This document shows, in pieces, positions 34,912 to 43,403 of a stretch of 61,226 bases of DNA. The number at the start of each line of letters is the position of its first letter. The stretch's first letter is position 1. The DNA lies in contig NZ_LMMO01000008.1 of the NCBI RefSeq assembly GCF_001422285.1, forward strand, positions 1 through 61,226, written 5' to 3'. This DNA is from Frigoribacterium sp. Leaf263. Lineage in GTDB: Bacteria; Actinomycetota; Actinomycetes; Actinomycetales; Microbacteriaceae. The position numbers and the translations under genes are program-made. Under the pieces are notes generated by a model. It worked only from the letters and a program-made list of their open reading frames with translations. It did no database searches and was not told the DNA's origin.

Positions 34912-34920
34912 GCGGGCGGA

Positions 34921-35490
34921 TCAGCCGAGGACGCCCAGATGGTCGAGCAGGATGTTCAGGCCGATCAGGATGAGGATAACCCCGCCGGCGATCTCGGCGG
35001 GCCGCCCGAAGCGGGAACCGACGCGACGCCCGATGACGACTCCGACGAAGGCCACGATCGTGGTCGTCACCCCGATGAGGGCGACCGCGCCGCCGATCGA
35101 CACCGGCAGGAAGGCCAGCGTGACGCCCACGGCGAGAGCGTCGATGCTGGTCGCGACGGCGAGCACCATCAGCTCGCGGAGCCGCAGGCGGTCGGTGTCC
35201 TCGTCATCGTCGGCCTTCTTCGAGAACGCCTCGTAGAGCATCTTCCCGCCGATCAGTCCGAGCAGCCCGAACGCGACCCAGTGGTCGACGTCGCGGATGG
35301 ACGACGAGAACGCCGACCCGAGCAGCCAGCCGACGAGCGGCATCGCCGCCTGGAAGGCTCCGAAGGTCACGGCGATGACGACCGCGTCGCGCAGCGAGAA
35401 GCGCCGCATGTGCAGCCCCTTGCCGAGCGCCACGGCGAAGGCGTCGGCGGAGACGCCGACGGCGATCAGGAGGAGGGTCCAGAACGACAT
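34921..35490 (-). CDS. mntP: Manganese efflux pump MntP
   Basis: A 189-residue, six-helix exporter of excess Mn2+. Signatures are VGVSADAFAVALGKG near residues 12-26 and ATSIDALAVGVTLAF near 108-122, the paired SxDA motifs of MntP. The ATG at 35490 (MSFWTLL) is preferred over a longer GTG form. It converges on the AbiEi-like gene with 9 bp between the stops. Confidence 0.92.
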   Translation of the reverse strand: MSFWTLLLIAVGVSADAFAVALGKGLHMRRFSLRDAVVIAVTFGAFQAAMPLVGWLLGSAFSSSIRDVDHWVAFGLLGLIGGKMLYEAFSKKADDDEDTDRLRLRELMVLAVATSIDALAVGVTLAFLPVSIGGAVALIGVTTTIVAFVGVVIGRRVGSRFGRPAEIAGGVILILIGLNILLDHLGVLG

Positions 35491-35716
35491 GGAGGCACGA
35501 CCTTTCAGCGGGCGCACGCGGACGTGCTCGCGCAGCCGGGCGCGATGGAGACGAGGAGGCGCGGCTGCGGTGCCGACGGACGTCCTGATCCTGCCATGCC
35601 CCGAGAGCCCTCAGAGGCGAGAAAGCCCTGATCAGAGAAGTTCGGCGGCTCGAATTCCGGACTTCAGGCAGGGGTGGGGCGGATCGCGTCGCGACGAACC
35701 GGCCTGCCGTGGCCCG
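35491..35716 (-). other. 226-bp leader region upstream of mntP
   Basis: The region separates mntP from the hypothetical gene ending at 35717. It holds one dispersed repeat copy (35555-35564) and an AT-richer patch near 35620-35665. A Mn2+ (yybP-ykoY) riboswitch is common before mntP, but I could not align its conserved loops here. Confidence 0.35.
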
Positions 35717-36523
35717 TCAGTCGGTGCCGTCGATGCCGCCGAGCCGCTCGAGCACGCCCGTGAGGATCGTGCCCGCCGGGTCGGGCAGCACGTGGTGGTT
35801 CAGGTAGATGCCCTCGAGCCACGACAGGACCTCTTCCGCCGGCCAGCCGACGGCCTCCCAGTCGACGCCCGGCAGCGCCCGGGTGACGGGCTGCTCGGTG
35901 CCGGGCCGCAACCAGGCCTCGGCGATGGCGCGATCGGGCTCGGTGCCGGGGTCTGCGGTCCAGAGGAGGGCGATGGGGTGCTCGCGGTCGTCGTCGGCGG
36001 AGTCGTCGCGCGCGCCGCGGGGTGATTCCTCGACGTGGTCGTGCTCGACGTGGCCCGCGCCGAGCCAGGGGAGGGTCAGCAGCTCGCCCTCGATGTCGAC
36101 CTCGATCAGGTCGAGCTTCGTGGGCTCCTCGATCTCGCAGACCCAGAGGTCGAAGCCGGCGTCATGCCAGGCGGCCGCGTCGTCGACGTCGTCGAGCACG
36201 GCGGGCAGCAGTCGGTGGAAGTCGGTCAGCAGCTGACTCGACCACGCGACCAGGGCGCGCGTGTCGGCGGTGTTCCAGGGGCTGACGTCGGTGTCGTCGC
36301 CCGAGACGTCGTGATAGTGGAAGGCGATGCCCGTGCCGTCGGACTCGAGATGGATCTGCCCGGTGCCGAACCCGACGTAGAGGGTGCTCTGCCCCGTCTC
36401 GTCGTCGAACTCGCCGTACAGGTTCGGCTTGCCGAGCGTGGTGGGCACCGGGAGGGCGGCAGCGGGCCGCGGGCCCAGGGCGAAGACGGCCCGGAACCGG
36501 GTCGTCGGGAGCCGGAGGCTCAT
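35717..36523 (-). CDS. Hypothetical protein
   Basis: About 268 residues, acidic and apparently soluble (DDVDDAAAWHDAGFDLWVCE; HVEHDHVEE). No family is recognised. The H/D/E-rich middle could bind metal, but no motif is clear. The start is uncertain: ATG 36523, GTG 36532 or TTG 36547, none with a good Shine-Dalgarno sequence; a TACTCT -10-like element lies upstream at 36560-36565. Confidence 0.6.
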   Translation of the reverse strand: MSLRLPTTRFRAVFALGPRPAAALPVPTTLGKPNLYGEFDDETGQSTLYVGFGTGQIHLESDGTGIAFHYHDVSGDDTDVSPWNTADTRALVAWSSQLLTDFHRLLPAVLDDVDDAAAWHDAGFDLWVCEIEEPTKLDLIEVDIEGELLTLPWLGAGHVEHDHVEESPRGARDDSADDDREHPIALLWTADPGTEPDRAIAEAWLRPGTEQPVTRALPGVDWEAVGWPAEEVLSWLEGIYLNHHVLPDPAGTILTGVLERLGGIDGTD

Positions 36524-36592
36524 GTCTGTCACGGCGGTGGTGTCCAATCGGTCGGGACAAGAGTAGTCGGCGCGGTGGACGCCCCGGACCGG

Positions 36593-37252
36593 TCAGCGGA
36601 CGGGTCTCGCCCCGGGCAGTTCGTGCAGCGCCTCCGCCGCGAGCTCGGCCGTGATCGGGTCGCGGTCGATGGTGGCCTGACGGAGGAGCCGGAACGACTC
36701 GGGCATGTCGGACCACTGCAGCACCTCGACGATGTTCGGCACGCGGAGCTTGTAGGCGAGGCCGTCGGTGACGTCGCGGCAGACCCGCTGGAGCGCGCTG
36801 TTGCCGCACTGCTCGACGTACAGGGCGAAGAGTGCCACGGCGTGGGCGTTGAGGGCGGGGCCGTCCTCGCGTTCGAGATCGACGAGGCAGCCGTCGATGG
36901 CGGTCGTGATCTGCTTCAGCACCGAAGCCGAGAGTCGGGGGACCGCGAGGCGGACGGCGCCGCCGTAGAGCACGCCGAGGGTCTGGACCGCCTCGACCGC
37001 CTCGTCGGCGTTCGGCGTGGCCACCCGCGTGTAGCGGTTGGGGGCCATCTCGACCAGGCCCGCCCGGACCAGGTCGCCGAGGGCCTCGCGGATCGGGGTG
37101 CGCGAGACCTGGAGCCAGGTGATGAGCTCGTCGTCGTGCAGGCGTTCGCCGGGCTCGAGCGTGCCGTCGATGATGGCGTCGCGGATGCGCGCCCGGACCG
37201 TGTCGCGCAGCAGCTGCCGCTCGGCTGCCGGGGGCGAACTGGGGATCGGCAT
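36593..37252 (-). CDS. GntR-family (FCD) transcriptional regulator
   Basis: A 219-residue FadR-subfamily regulator. The N-terminal winged helix has VRARIRDAIIDGTLEPGERL and VSRTPIREALGDLVRAGLV, the classic GntR recognition helix. The C-terminal all-helical FCD domain binds a small carboxylate, often with metal, but appears short and lacks obvious ligand histidines. ATG 37252 follows GGAG at good spacing; ATG 37267 or GTG 37270 would add five or six residues. Located beside glpD but transcribed separately; target unknown. Confidence 0.83.
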   Translation of the reverse strand: MPIPSSPPAAERQLLRDTVRARIRDAIIDGTLEPGERLHDDELITWLQVSRTPIREALGDLVRAGLVEMAPNRYTRVATPNADEAVEAVQTLGVLYGGAVRLAVPRLSASVLKQITTAIDGCLVDLEREDGPALNAHAVALFALYVEQCGNSALQRVCRDVTDGLAYKLRVPNIVEVLQWSDMPESFRLLRQATIDRDPITAELAAEALHELPGARPVR

Positions 37253-37398
37253 GCGGGCTCCATTCATCACAGGTGTGTGGGAACGACTCTAACCGAGTCC
37301 TCCGACGCCCGGACGCACGAGACCCACCCGCCGCGAGTTCGCGGAGGGTGGGTCTCGGGGGCGCGTCGGACCGGTTCAGGGGACCCGACGCGCGGGGG

Positions 37399-39150
37399 TC
37401 ACGAGGCGGCCGGGGTGCCGGTCGAGCTCGGGACGTGCTGCGAGGGGACCTCGACGCCGTGCGACGTCCGCAGCACCTCGAGGGTCGCCTCGATCTCGGA
37501 CTCGTGACGGTCGGCGTCCCAGCCCAGGGCCTCGCCGAGGACGTCGGCGATCTCCGAGAGGAGCTCGATGGTCACCCCGCCGACGAAGGCGAGGTTGGTC
37601 CGCCGCAGGACGACGTCCGACAGGTGCACCGCGTCCTCGTGCTCGGCGAAGTACGCGATCTCGGCGCGCGTCAGCTCCGGGTGACTGGCCAGGGGCTCCG
37701 ACGGCTGGTCGAGCAGCACGTCGATCACCGAGGAGGCGCGGGTGCCGTAGCGGGTCAGCAGCCGGTCGACCTGCGCCTTGTCCAGGCCGTCGGCGTGCGC
37801 CGCGACCCAGGTGGTGCGAGCGGCGTCGGTGGCGGGGAAGTCCTTGCCACCGCCGATCGCCATGCCCGTCGTGTCGACCGTCCGCGTGACGCCGAGCCGC
37901 GTGGTGGCCTCGGTCGACAGGTGCGCCGACAGGGCCCGGAACGTGGTCCACTTGCCGCCCACGAGGCTGAGCACCGTCGACGACGGCAGGCCGGCGATGG
38001 GCGTCTCGACGATGCGGTAGTCCCGGGAGACGAACCCGGGCGCGGTGTCCTCGTGCCGCGGCAGCGGGCGGATGCCCGAGTAGCGGTAGACGATGTGGTC
38101 GCGCGTCACGTCGATCTGCGGGAACACGTGCTTGACGAGGTCGAAGAAGTAGTCGACCTCCTCCTCGGTGCAGACGGCCGGCTGCGACGGGTCGGCGTCG
38201 ATGTCGGTCGTGCCGATCAGGACGCGGCCCTTGAGCGGGTAGATGAGCACGATGCGGCCGTCGTCGTTCTCGAAGAAGATCTCGCGACCGCGGGTCGCCT
38301 CGAGCAGCTCGGCGTTGTCGACGACGATGTGCGAGCCCTTGGTGCCGCCCATGTACGCGGACTCCCCGCCGAACGCGGCGTTGGTGAGGTCGGTCCAGGG
38401 GCCGGAGGCGTTGATGACGACGTCGGCCGTCACGACGAACTCGGCGCCGCTCACGACGTCGCGCAGCAGCAAGCCGCCGTCTCGCGAGCCGATCGCCTCG
38501 ACGTAGTTCGCGCTGCGGGCGTGCTCGCCGGCGGCGAGTCCGTCCTTCAGCACGTCGAGCGCGAGACGCTCGGGCTCGTGCACCGAGGCGTCGTAGTAGG
38601 TGCCGGTGTACTTGACGTCCTTGTTCAGGGCGGGCATGTCGTTCAGCGCGGCCTTGCCCGTGCGGAACTGGTGGCGGGGGACCGAGCCGCCGTCGCGCGA
38701 GAACGAGTCGTACAGGGTCATGCCGACCTTGATGAGGAGCGCACCGCGCTCCTTCGTCGAGCGCTGCTTGTGGGTCAGCATGCGCAGGGGCGCGTTGAGG
38801 ATGCCCGAGAACGTCGAGAAGATCGGCATCGTCGTCTGCAGCGGCTTGACGTAGTGCGGCGCGATCCTGAGGAGGCCGTTGCGCTCCTCGACGCTCTCGC
38901 GGACGAGGCGGAACTCGCCGTTCTCGAGGTAGCGGATGCCGCCGTGGATCATGTGCGACGAGGCGGCCGACGCGCCGGAGGCGTAGTCGTTGCGCTCCAC
39001 CAGCACGACGTCCACGCCCTGGAGCGCCAGGTCCCGGAACGTCGCGATGCCGTTGATGCCGCCGCCGACGACGAGGACCTTGGCCGTGGGGCGGTCCATG
39101 ATGCGGGCGACGTTGGGTCGTGCGGGTTCAGTCTTCTTTGACGCAGTCAC
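37399..39150 (-). CDS. glpD: Aerobic glycerol-3-phosphate dehydrogenase
   Basis: A 583-residue FAD enzyme that oxidises sn-glycerol 3-phosphate to DHAP and passes electrons to quinones. It has KVLVVGGGINGIATFRDLAL near residues 24-43 (FAD-binding dinucleotide fold), SHMIHGGIRYLENGEF near 65-80, and YRYSGIRPLPRHE near 350, all GlpD signatures. The C-terminal domain carries a dispersed repeat copy translated as TRASS (37732-37741). The GTG at 39150 was chosen as first start. It is divergent from a SorC-type regulator, which is its likely controller. DHAP is also the entry metabolite of ether-lipid synthesis encoded at 43-51 kb. Confidence 0.95.
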   Translation of the reverse strand: MTASKKTEPARPNVARIMDRPTAKVLVVGGGINGIATFRDLALQGVDVVLVERNDYASGASAASSHMIHGGIRYLENGEFRLVRESVEERNGLLRIAPHYVKPLQTTMPIFSTFSGILNAPLRMLTHKQRSTKERGALLIKVGMTLYDSFSRDGGSVPRHQFRTGKAALNDMPALNKDVKYTGTYYDASVHEPERLALDVLKDGLAAGEHARSANYVEAIGSRDGGLLLRDVVSGAEFVVTADVVINASGPWTDLTNAAFGGESAYMGGTKGSHIVVDNAELLEATRGREIFFENDDGRIVLIYPLKGRVLIGTTDIDADPSQPAVCTEEEVDYFFDLVKHVFPQIDVTRDHIVYRYSGIRPLPRHEDTAPGFVSRDYRIVETPIAGLPSSTVLSLVGGKWTTFRALSAHLSTEATTRLGVTRTVDTTGMAIGGGKDFPATDAARTTWVAAHADGLDKAQVDRLLTRYGTRASSVIDVLLDQPSEPLASHPELTRAEIAYFAEHEDAVHLSDVVLRRTNLAFVGGVTIELLSEIADVLGEALGWDADRHESEIEATLEVLRTSHGVEVPSQHVPSSTGTPAAS

Positions 39151-39207
39151 TGGGAGCTTCTTTCGCGTTGCGTGTGTCCGACGATGTCGGCCGGCAGCTC
39201 TCGCCGG

Positions 39208-39265
39208 TATCGTCTATCGTCGACCCATGTTCCCAAGGGTGCAACGTAACTGCACAAACGTGCAC
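39208..39265 (+). promoter_or_regulatory. Divergent glpD/SorC promoter with GTGCA inverted repeat
   Basis: Two TATCGT -10-like hexamers (39208-39213 and 39215-39220) precede GTGCA-N7-TGCAC (39239-39255) and a further GTGCAC (39260-39265) that overlaps the CGGAGG ribosome site of the regulator gene. The cluster of TGCA half-sites is a candidate operator for autoregulation and for glpD control. Confidence 0.5.
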
Positions 39266-39275
39266 GGAGGCCGTC

Positions 39276-40238
39276 GTGACCGATCTGCTCTCAGCCGACA
39301 AGACCCAGGACGCCCTGCGCGCCGCCCACCTCTATTACATGCAGGACCTCACGATGGAGGCGATCGCCCACGAGCTGGGGACGTCCCGCTCGTCCGTCTC
39401 GCGCCTCCTGAAGTCCGCTCGCGACACCGGACTCGTCGACATCCAGATCAAGTCGCCGCTCGATCAGGCCACCGTGGTGGGCGAGGCCCTGCGGCACCGC
39501 TTCGGCGTCGTGGCGCACATCGTGCCCGTGCCCGACCAGGCCAGCGACGTCGACCGCCTCGATCGCGTCGCCCTCTCCGCTGCACGGACGCTCACGCCGT
39601 ACGTCGACTCGAACATGGTCATCGGCGTCGCCTGGGGCTCGACGCTCAGCGCCGTCAGCCGGTGCCTCGTGCCCAAGGCGACCCACAACTCGATCGTCGT
39701 CCAGCTGAACGGCGCCGCGAACACCCGCACGTCGGGCATCGAGTACGCCAGCGAGATCCTGCGACGCTTCGGCCACGCGTACGGCGCCGTCATCCAGCAG
39801 TTCCCGGTGCCGGCGTTCTTCGACGACCCGGCCACGAAGCGCGCCCTGTGGCGCGAACGCAGCACCCGGCGCGTGCTCGAGCTCCACGAGCGCATGGACC
39901 TCGTCGTCTTCGGCGTCGGCGCCCGCGGCGCGCTCGTGCCCAGCCACGTCTACTCGGGCGCGTACCTGGAGCAGAGCGATCAGGCGAGCCTCGAGCGCGA
40001 CCGCGTGGTGGGCGACGTCGCGACGGTGTTCTTCCGCGAGGACGGCTCGTCGGTGGACATCGCGCTCAACGCGCGCGGGAGCGGACCGGACCTCGCCACC
40101 ATCCGCCGGGTGCCCCGTCGCGTCTGCGTCGTGGCCGGCACGGCCAAGGTCGCGGCCGTCCGCGGCACGTTGGCCGCGGGCCTCGTCACCGACCTGATCA
40201 TCGACGAGGGCACCGCGCGCGCCCTGCTCGCCAGCTGA
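39276..40238 (+). CDS. SorC/DeoR-type sugar-binding transcriptional regulator
   Basis: A 320-residue regulator. The N-terminal helix-turn-helix (LTMEAIAHELGTSRSSVSRLLKSARDTGLV near residues 22-51) is followed by a NagB-like effector domain (VIGVAWGSTLSAVS near 115-128; LVVFGVGA near 210; VVAGTAKVAAVRGTL near 290). Such proteins sense phosphorylated sugars. GTG 39276 is set by CGGAGG at 39265-39270. Divergence from glpD points to control of glycerol or polyol use. Confidence 0.87.
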   Translation: MTDLLSADKTQDALRAAHLYYMQDLTMEAIAHELGTSRSSVSRLLKSARDTGLVDIQIKSPLDQATVVGEALRHRFGVVAHIVPVPDQASDVDRLDRVALSAARTLTPYVDSNMVIGVAWGSTLSAVSRCLVPKATHNSIVVQLNGAANTRTSGIEYASEILRRFGHAYGAVIQQFPVPAFFDDPATKRALWRERSTRRVLELHERMDLVVFGVGARGALVPSHVYSGAYLEQSDQASLERDRVVGDVATVFFREDGSSVDIALNARGSGPDLATIRRVPRRVCVVAGTAKVAAVRGTLAAGLVTDLIIDEGTARALLAS

Positions 40239-40360
40239 CGGGACCCGGGAGGCGCGGGTCGACCCCGGGGGACAGCCCGCGGAGGGCGGACCCAGCCTCG
40301 GGGCGTAGACGGGACGGGTAGTCGACCGGCCCGTCCCGACGGGCCAGAAGGAGGGTCCTC

Positions 40361-40939
40361 ATGGCCAGCACCGATCTCACCGGACGTCGCGTCCTCGCTA
40401 TCGTCACGAACTACGGCGTCGAGCAGGACGAGCTCGTCGTCCCGACCCGCGCGTTGCGCGACGCGGGCGCGACCGTCGTCGTCGCCGCGCAGTCGACCGC
40501 CCCCGTCGAGACGCTCGTCGGCGACAAGGACCCGGGCGAGTCCGTCCTCCCCGACACCACCATCGAGGAGGTCGACGCCTCGGAGTTCGACCTCCTGCTC
40601 GTCCCCGGCGGCACGATCAACGCCGACACCCTCCGCCAGGACGCCGGCGCCGTCTCGATCGCGTCCGCGTTCGCGAGCAGCGGCCGCCCCATCGCGGCGA
40701 TCTGCCATGGGCCCTGGCTGCTCGTCGAGGCCGACCTCGTCAAGGGTAAGGAGCTCACCTCGTTCGCCTCGTTGACCACCGACATCCGCAACGCCGGAGG
40801 GTCCTGGACCGACCGCTCGGTCGTGACCGACGTCGAGGAGGGCTTCACCCTCGTCACGTCGCGGACCCCCGATGATCTCGACGACTTCGTCCGCGAGACG
40901 ACCACGGCCGCCGCGTCGCAGGAGCCCGCCGCGTCCTGA
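40361..40939 (+). CDS. DJ-1/PfpI-family protein (type 1 glutamine amidotransferase-like)
   Basis: A 192-residue PfpI-type protein. The nucleophile elbow AAICHGPWLLVEADLVKGK contains the reactive Cys followed by His near residues 111-114; LLLVPGGTINADTLRQD holds the upstream Glu-region equivalent. Members act as glyoxalases/deglycases or proteases in stress protection. AAGGAGGG precedes the ATG. It ends in an ACGT-rich AAASQEPAAS tail and the 40995 hairpin. Confidence 0.88.
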   Translation: MASTDLTGRRVLAIVTNYGVEQDELVVPTRALRDAGATVVVAAQSTAPVETLVGDKDPGESVLPDTTIEEVDASEFDLLLVPGGTINADTLRQDAGAVSIASAFASSGRPIAAICHGPWLLVEADLVKGKELTSFASLTTDIRNAGGSWTDRSVVTDVEEGFTLVTSRTPDDLDDFVRETTTAAASQEPAAS

Positions 40940-40994
40940 GGGCCCGTGGCGAGGGCGCGAGGGCGACCTGCGCCTCCCGCATCGCGACCCGCAG

Positions 40995-41035
40995 CCTCCC
41001 GTCCCGCGCCGATTCGTCGGCCCCGGGACGGGAGG
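40995..41035 (+). terminator. Rho-independent terminator of the DJ-1/PfpI gene
   Basis: CCTCCCGTCCCG (40995-41006) pairs with CGGGACGGGAGG (41024-41035) and is followed by TCTTT, the closest thing to a U-tract in this window. Confidence 0.75.
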
Positions 41036-41108
41036 TCTTTAATGTGAGGACGCCGTCTGCGATCGACGCGGCACGAAGCCAGGCACCGCCACGAGAGGGA
41101 GTCCCGCG

Positions 41109-41708
41109 ATGATGTGGGGGAAGAAGCGCAGCGACACGCCGACGCCGACGCCGGCGCCGGTCGATCCCGCCGCCCTCGAGAGGGCCGTCGTCGAGGCGCT
41201 CCTCATCGCCCGGGCCGCCGCCGTCGTCACGGTCGCCAATCGCATCGTCGTGCACGCCCTGCGCGACAACGAGGTCTTCGACCACGACGAGACGGCCGCG
41301 GCCGTCCGGCGCACCCTGCACCGCCTCGCCGAAGAGCAGCGGGCGCAGAACACGCGGATCGCCGGCGAGCGGGCGAAGGCCCTCCGAGCCCGCGGTCGAT
41401 CCCGTCACCAGCACGACTACCGGCCGGGGGACGACGACACCCTCTGGTTCCGCGAGAACGCCTACGTCACCGTCGCCGACCGTCTCGACGCCCTGCGGGA
41501 TGACCCGGACCACGTCGACGGCATCGTCGCGGCGGCGGTCGAGCGGGCCTGGGGAGACGTCGGCTCGGCCGTCGTCACCCGCGTCCGTGCGAGACAGGTC
41601 GTCGTGGACGACGACTACCGCGACGACAAGCAGTCCCGGCTGGCAGGCCTCGGCGACGACCTCGCCGCCCTCGCCGCGCGATCGACCACGCCCCCGACGG
41701 GGGGTTGA
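41109..41708 (+). CDS. Hypothetical protein, actinobacterial
   Basis: A 199-residue soluble protein. Residues 1-20 are P/T-rich; 25-75 form an alpha-helical segment (ALERAVVEALLIARAAAVVT, VANRIVVHALRDNE); the rest alternates charged helices (YRPGDDDTLWFRENAYVTVA, ARQVVVDDDYRD). I do not recognise an enzyme motif. Start may be the second Met (41112). It precedes the SGNH-GAF gene with about 100 bp between. Confidence 0.6.
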   Translation: MMWGKKRSDTPTPTPAPVDPAALERAVVEALLIARAAAVVTVANRIVVHALRDNEVFDHDETAAAVRRTLHRLAEEQRAQNTRIAGERAKALRARGRSRHQHDYRPGDDDTLWFRENAYVTVADRLDALRDDPDHVDGIVAAAVERAWGDVGSAVVTRVRARQVVVDDDYRDDKQSRLAGLGDDLAALAARSTTPPTGG

Positions 41709-41812
41709 GGCCGCCCCCGCGACGGCGGATAGTTGGTCGTTCAGACGACGAGGGAGACCGCCTCGTCGCGCCGAGACCGCCCTGGGCGCCCTGGGGATCG
41801 GGAGATCAGACC

Positions 41813-43051
41813 ATGACCAGCATCAGGCAGCGGGTGCTCCGCGCCTTCCTCAGGAGTCGGTACAGGGTCGTCGACGACCTCAGGATGCGGCCCCGCCCCG
41901 ACGACGACCCGCACGTCCACGCCCCCGGCGTCGACCCCGACCGCGTGCTGGTCTTCGGCAACGGCCCCGCCGTGGGCTGGGGCGTCCGATGCCACGACCT
42001 CGCGATCCCCGGGCATCTCGCCCGGCGGCTCTCGACGCTGACCGGCCGCGGCGCCGACGTGGACGTCGTCGCCGACCCGGACATGACCATCGAGCACGCC
42101 GCCGACCACCTCCCCGACCGGGAGCTCTGCGGCTACGACGTGGTGGTCGTCGTCGTGGGCATGAGCGACGCCCTCACCCTGCTGCCGGCGCACAAGTGGC
42201 GTCGATCGCTCTCTCACCTGCTCGACGCCGTCGAGCAGGTGACGAGCCCCACGGCGAGCATCATCGTCGCCGGGATCCAGCCGCCGAGCAGCGTGTCCGG
42301 TTTCGGCGCCGTGCCCGGGGGCCTCGTGGATCGGCACGCCGCGCTTCTCAACGAGACGACCCGTGCGCTCTGCGCGACCCGGCCGACCACGCACGTCATG
42401 CCGGCGCCCGCGATGCCGGACGCCACCGACGCTCTCTCCCGCGACGCGGGGCGGTACCAGGCCTGGGGCTCCGCGCTCGCCGAGGTCGCGGCACCGCTCG
42501 TCGACTCGGCGCTGGCCGACGGGCGGAGCGCCCGCGCCTCCCGGCACGCGCCGCAGAGCGACGAGCGGCGGGTGGAGGCCATCCGCGCGCTGGGTCTGCT
42601 CGACAGCCCGGCCGAGAAGAGGTTCGACGACATCGTCGACCGGGCGAGGATCCTCCTCGGCACGCAGGGCGCGTCGTTCTCTCTGATCACCGACGATCGG
42701 CACTGGAACAAGGCCGTCTCGGGATCGTCGCGGATCGAGCTGCCCCTGGCCGACTCGTTCTGCGCCCACACGATCCGCAGCGGCAGGCCCCTGGTCGTGC
42801 CGGACGCCTGGCGCGACGACCGCTTCGTCTCGCATCCGGCGATCCGCTTCTACGCCGGGCACCCCATCGAGACGGACGACGGGGTGCGCATCGGCGCCCT
42901 CTGCGTCGTCGACGCCGAGCCCCGGGGCTCCGAGGGCGTCGATCTGGTGCTGCTGCGCGAGCTGGCCCTCGCCGTGCAGCGCGAGCTGAGGATCCGTCCG
43001 GGCGACGACTCCGACGCGTCGGACGCGGCCGGACGACTCGCGGCCCGCTAG
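41813..43051 (+). CDS. SGNH-hydrolase-like/GAF domain fusion protein
   Basis: A 412-residue protein of two domains. Residues 40-235 follow the SGNH/GDSL hydrolase fold (RVLVFGNGPAVGWGV, a VVVVVGMSDAL strand, late DATDALSRDAGRY), but the expected GDS nucleophile position reads GNG, so Ser is missing. Residues 255-400 are a GAF domain (RVEAIRALGLLDSPAEKRFD; FCAHTIRSGRPLVVPDA; IGALCVVD). It has no kinase, cyclase or HTH output, so it may be a sensor that binds a small ligand and acts through protein contacts. GGGAG precedes the ATG. A dispersed repeat copy (42532-42541) lies exactly in the linker between the domains (SARASRHAP). Confidence 0.7.
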   Translation: MTSIRQRVLRAFLRSRYRVVDDLRMRPRPDDDPHVHAPGVDPDRVLVFGNGPAVGWGVRCHDLAIPGHLARRLSTLTGRGADVDVVADPDMTIEHAADHLPDRELCGYDVVVVVVGMSDALTLLPAHKWRRSLSHLLDAVEQVTSPTASIIVAGIQPPSSVSGFGAVPGGLVDRHAALLNETTRALCATRPTTHVMPAPAMPDATDALSRDAGRYQAWGSALAEVAAPLVDSALADGRSARASRHAPQSDERRVEAIRALGLLDSPAEKRFDDIVDRARILLGTQGASFSLITDDRHWNKAVSGSSRIELPLADSFCAHTIRSGRPLVVPDAWRDDRFVSHPAIRFYAGHPIETDDGVRIGALCVVDAEPRGSEGVDLVLLRELALAVQRELRIRPGDDSDASDAAGRLAAR

Positions 43052-43055
43052 CGCC

Positions 43056-43403
43056 TCAGCGCCCCTGACGCTTCTTGAAGGGCTTGGGCTGGCCCTTGAC
43101 CGCCGGGGTGCGACCCTTGCCCTTGCTCGCCTTGGCCTTGCCGCCCGCCGGGGGTGCAGGAGGCGCGGGTGGCGTCGACGGGCTCGCCAGCTCGGCCTCG
43201 GCCACCTCGATCGCCGCCCGCCCGGCCTTGGTCAGGCGGTAGGGCGCCGCGTCGCGATCGAACAGCCGCTGCCCGAACTCGAGCTCGAGCGCCTCGATCG
43301 ACGATTCGAGCTTCTGACGCGAGATGCCGAGCTTGTCGGCGGCCACGGGGAAGTGCAGGACCTCGGCCGCGACGAGGAAGTGCCTCAGATGACTCGTCTT
43401 CAC
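43056..43403 (-). CDS. LysR-type HTH-only protein with K/P-rich tail
   Basis: A 115-residue protein whose first 70 residues are a LysR winged HTH (LRHFLVAAEVLHFPVAADKL, then LELEFGQRLFDRD). Instead of the usual ~200-residue effector domain it ends in a P/A/K-rich tail (PPAPPAPPAGGKAK; KKRQGR). The GTG at 43403 overlaps the stop of the ferritin-like gene (GTGA), so it is the last gene of that operon. It may regulate the ether-lipid cluster without a ligand domain. A dispersed repeat copy (43159-43168) lies at the start of the tail. Confidence 0.75.
   Translation of the reverse strand: MKTSHLRHFLVAAEVLHFPVAADKLGISRQKLESSIEALELEFGQRLFDRDAAPYRLTKAGRAAIEVAEAELASPSTPPAPPAPPAGGKAKASKGKGRTPAVKGQPKPFKKRQGR

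Noticed and set aside
35491-35716. Possible yybP-ykoY manganese riboswitch before mntP
   Set aside because: The leader has suitable length and position, but I could not find the conserved loop sequences on the minus strand. A covariance-model search would settle it.
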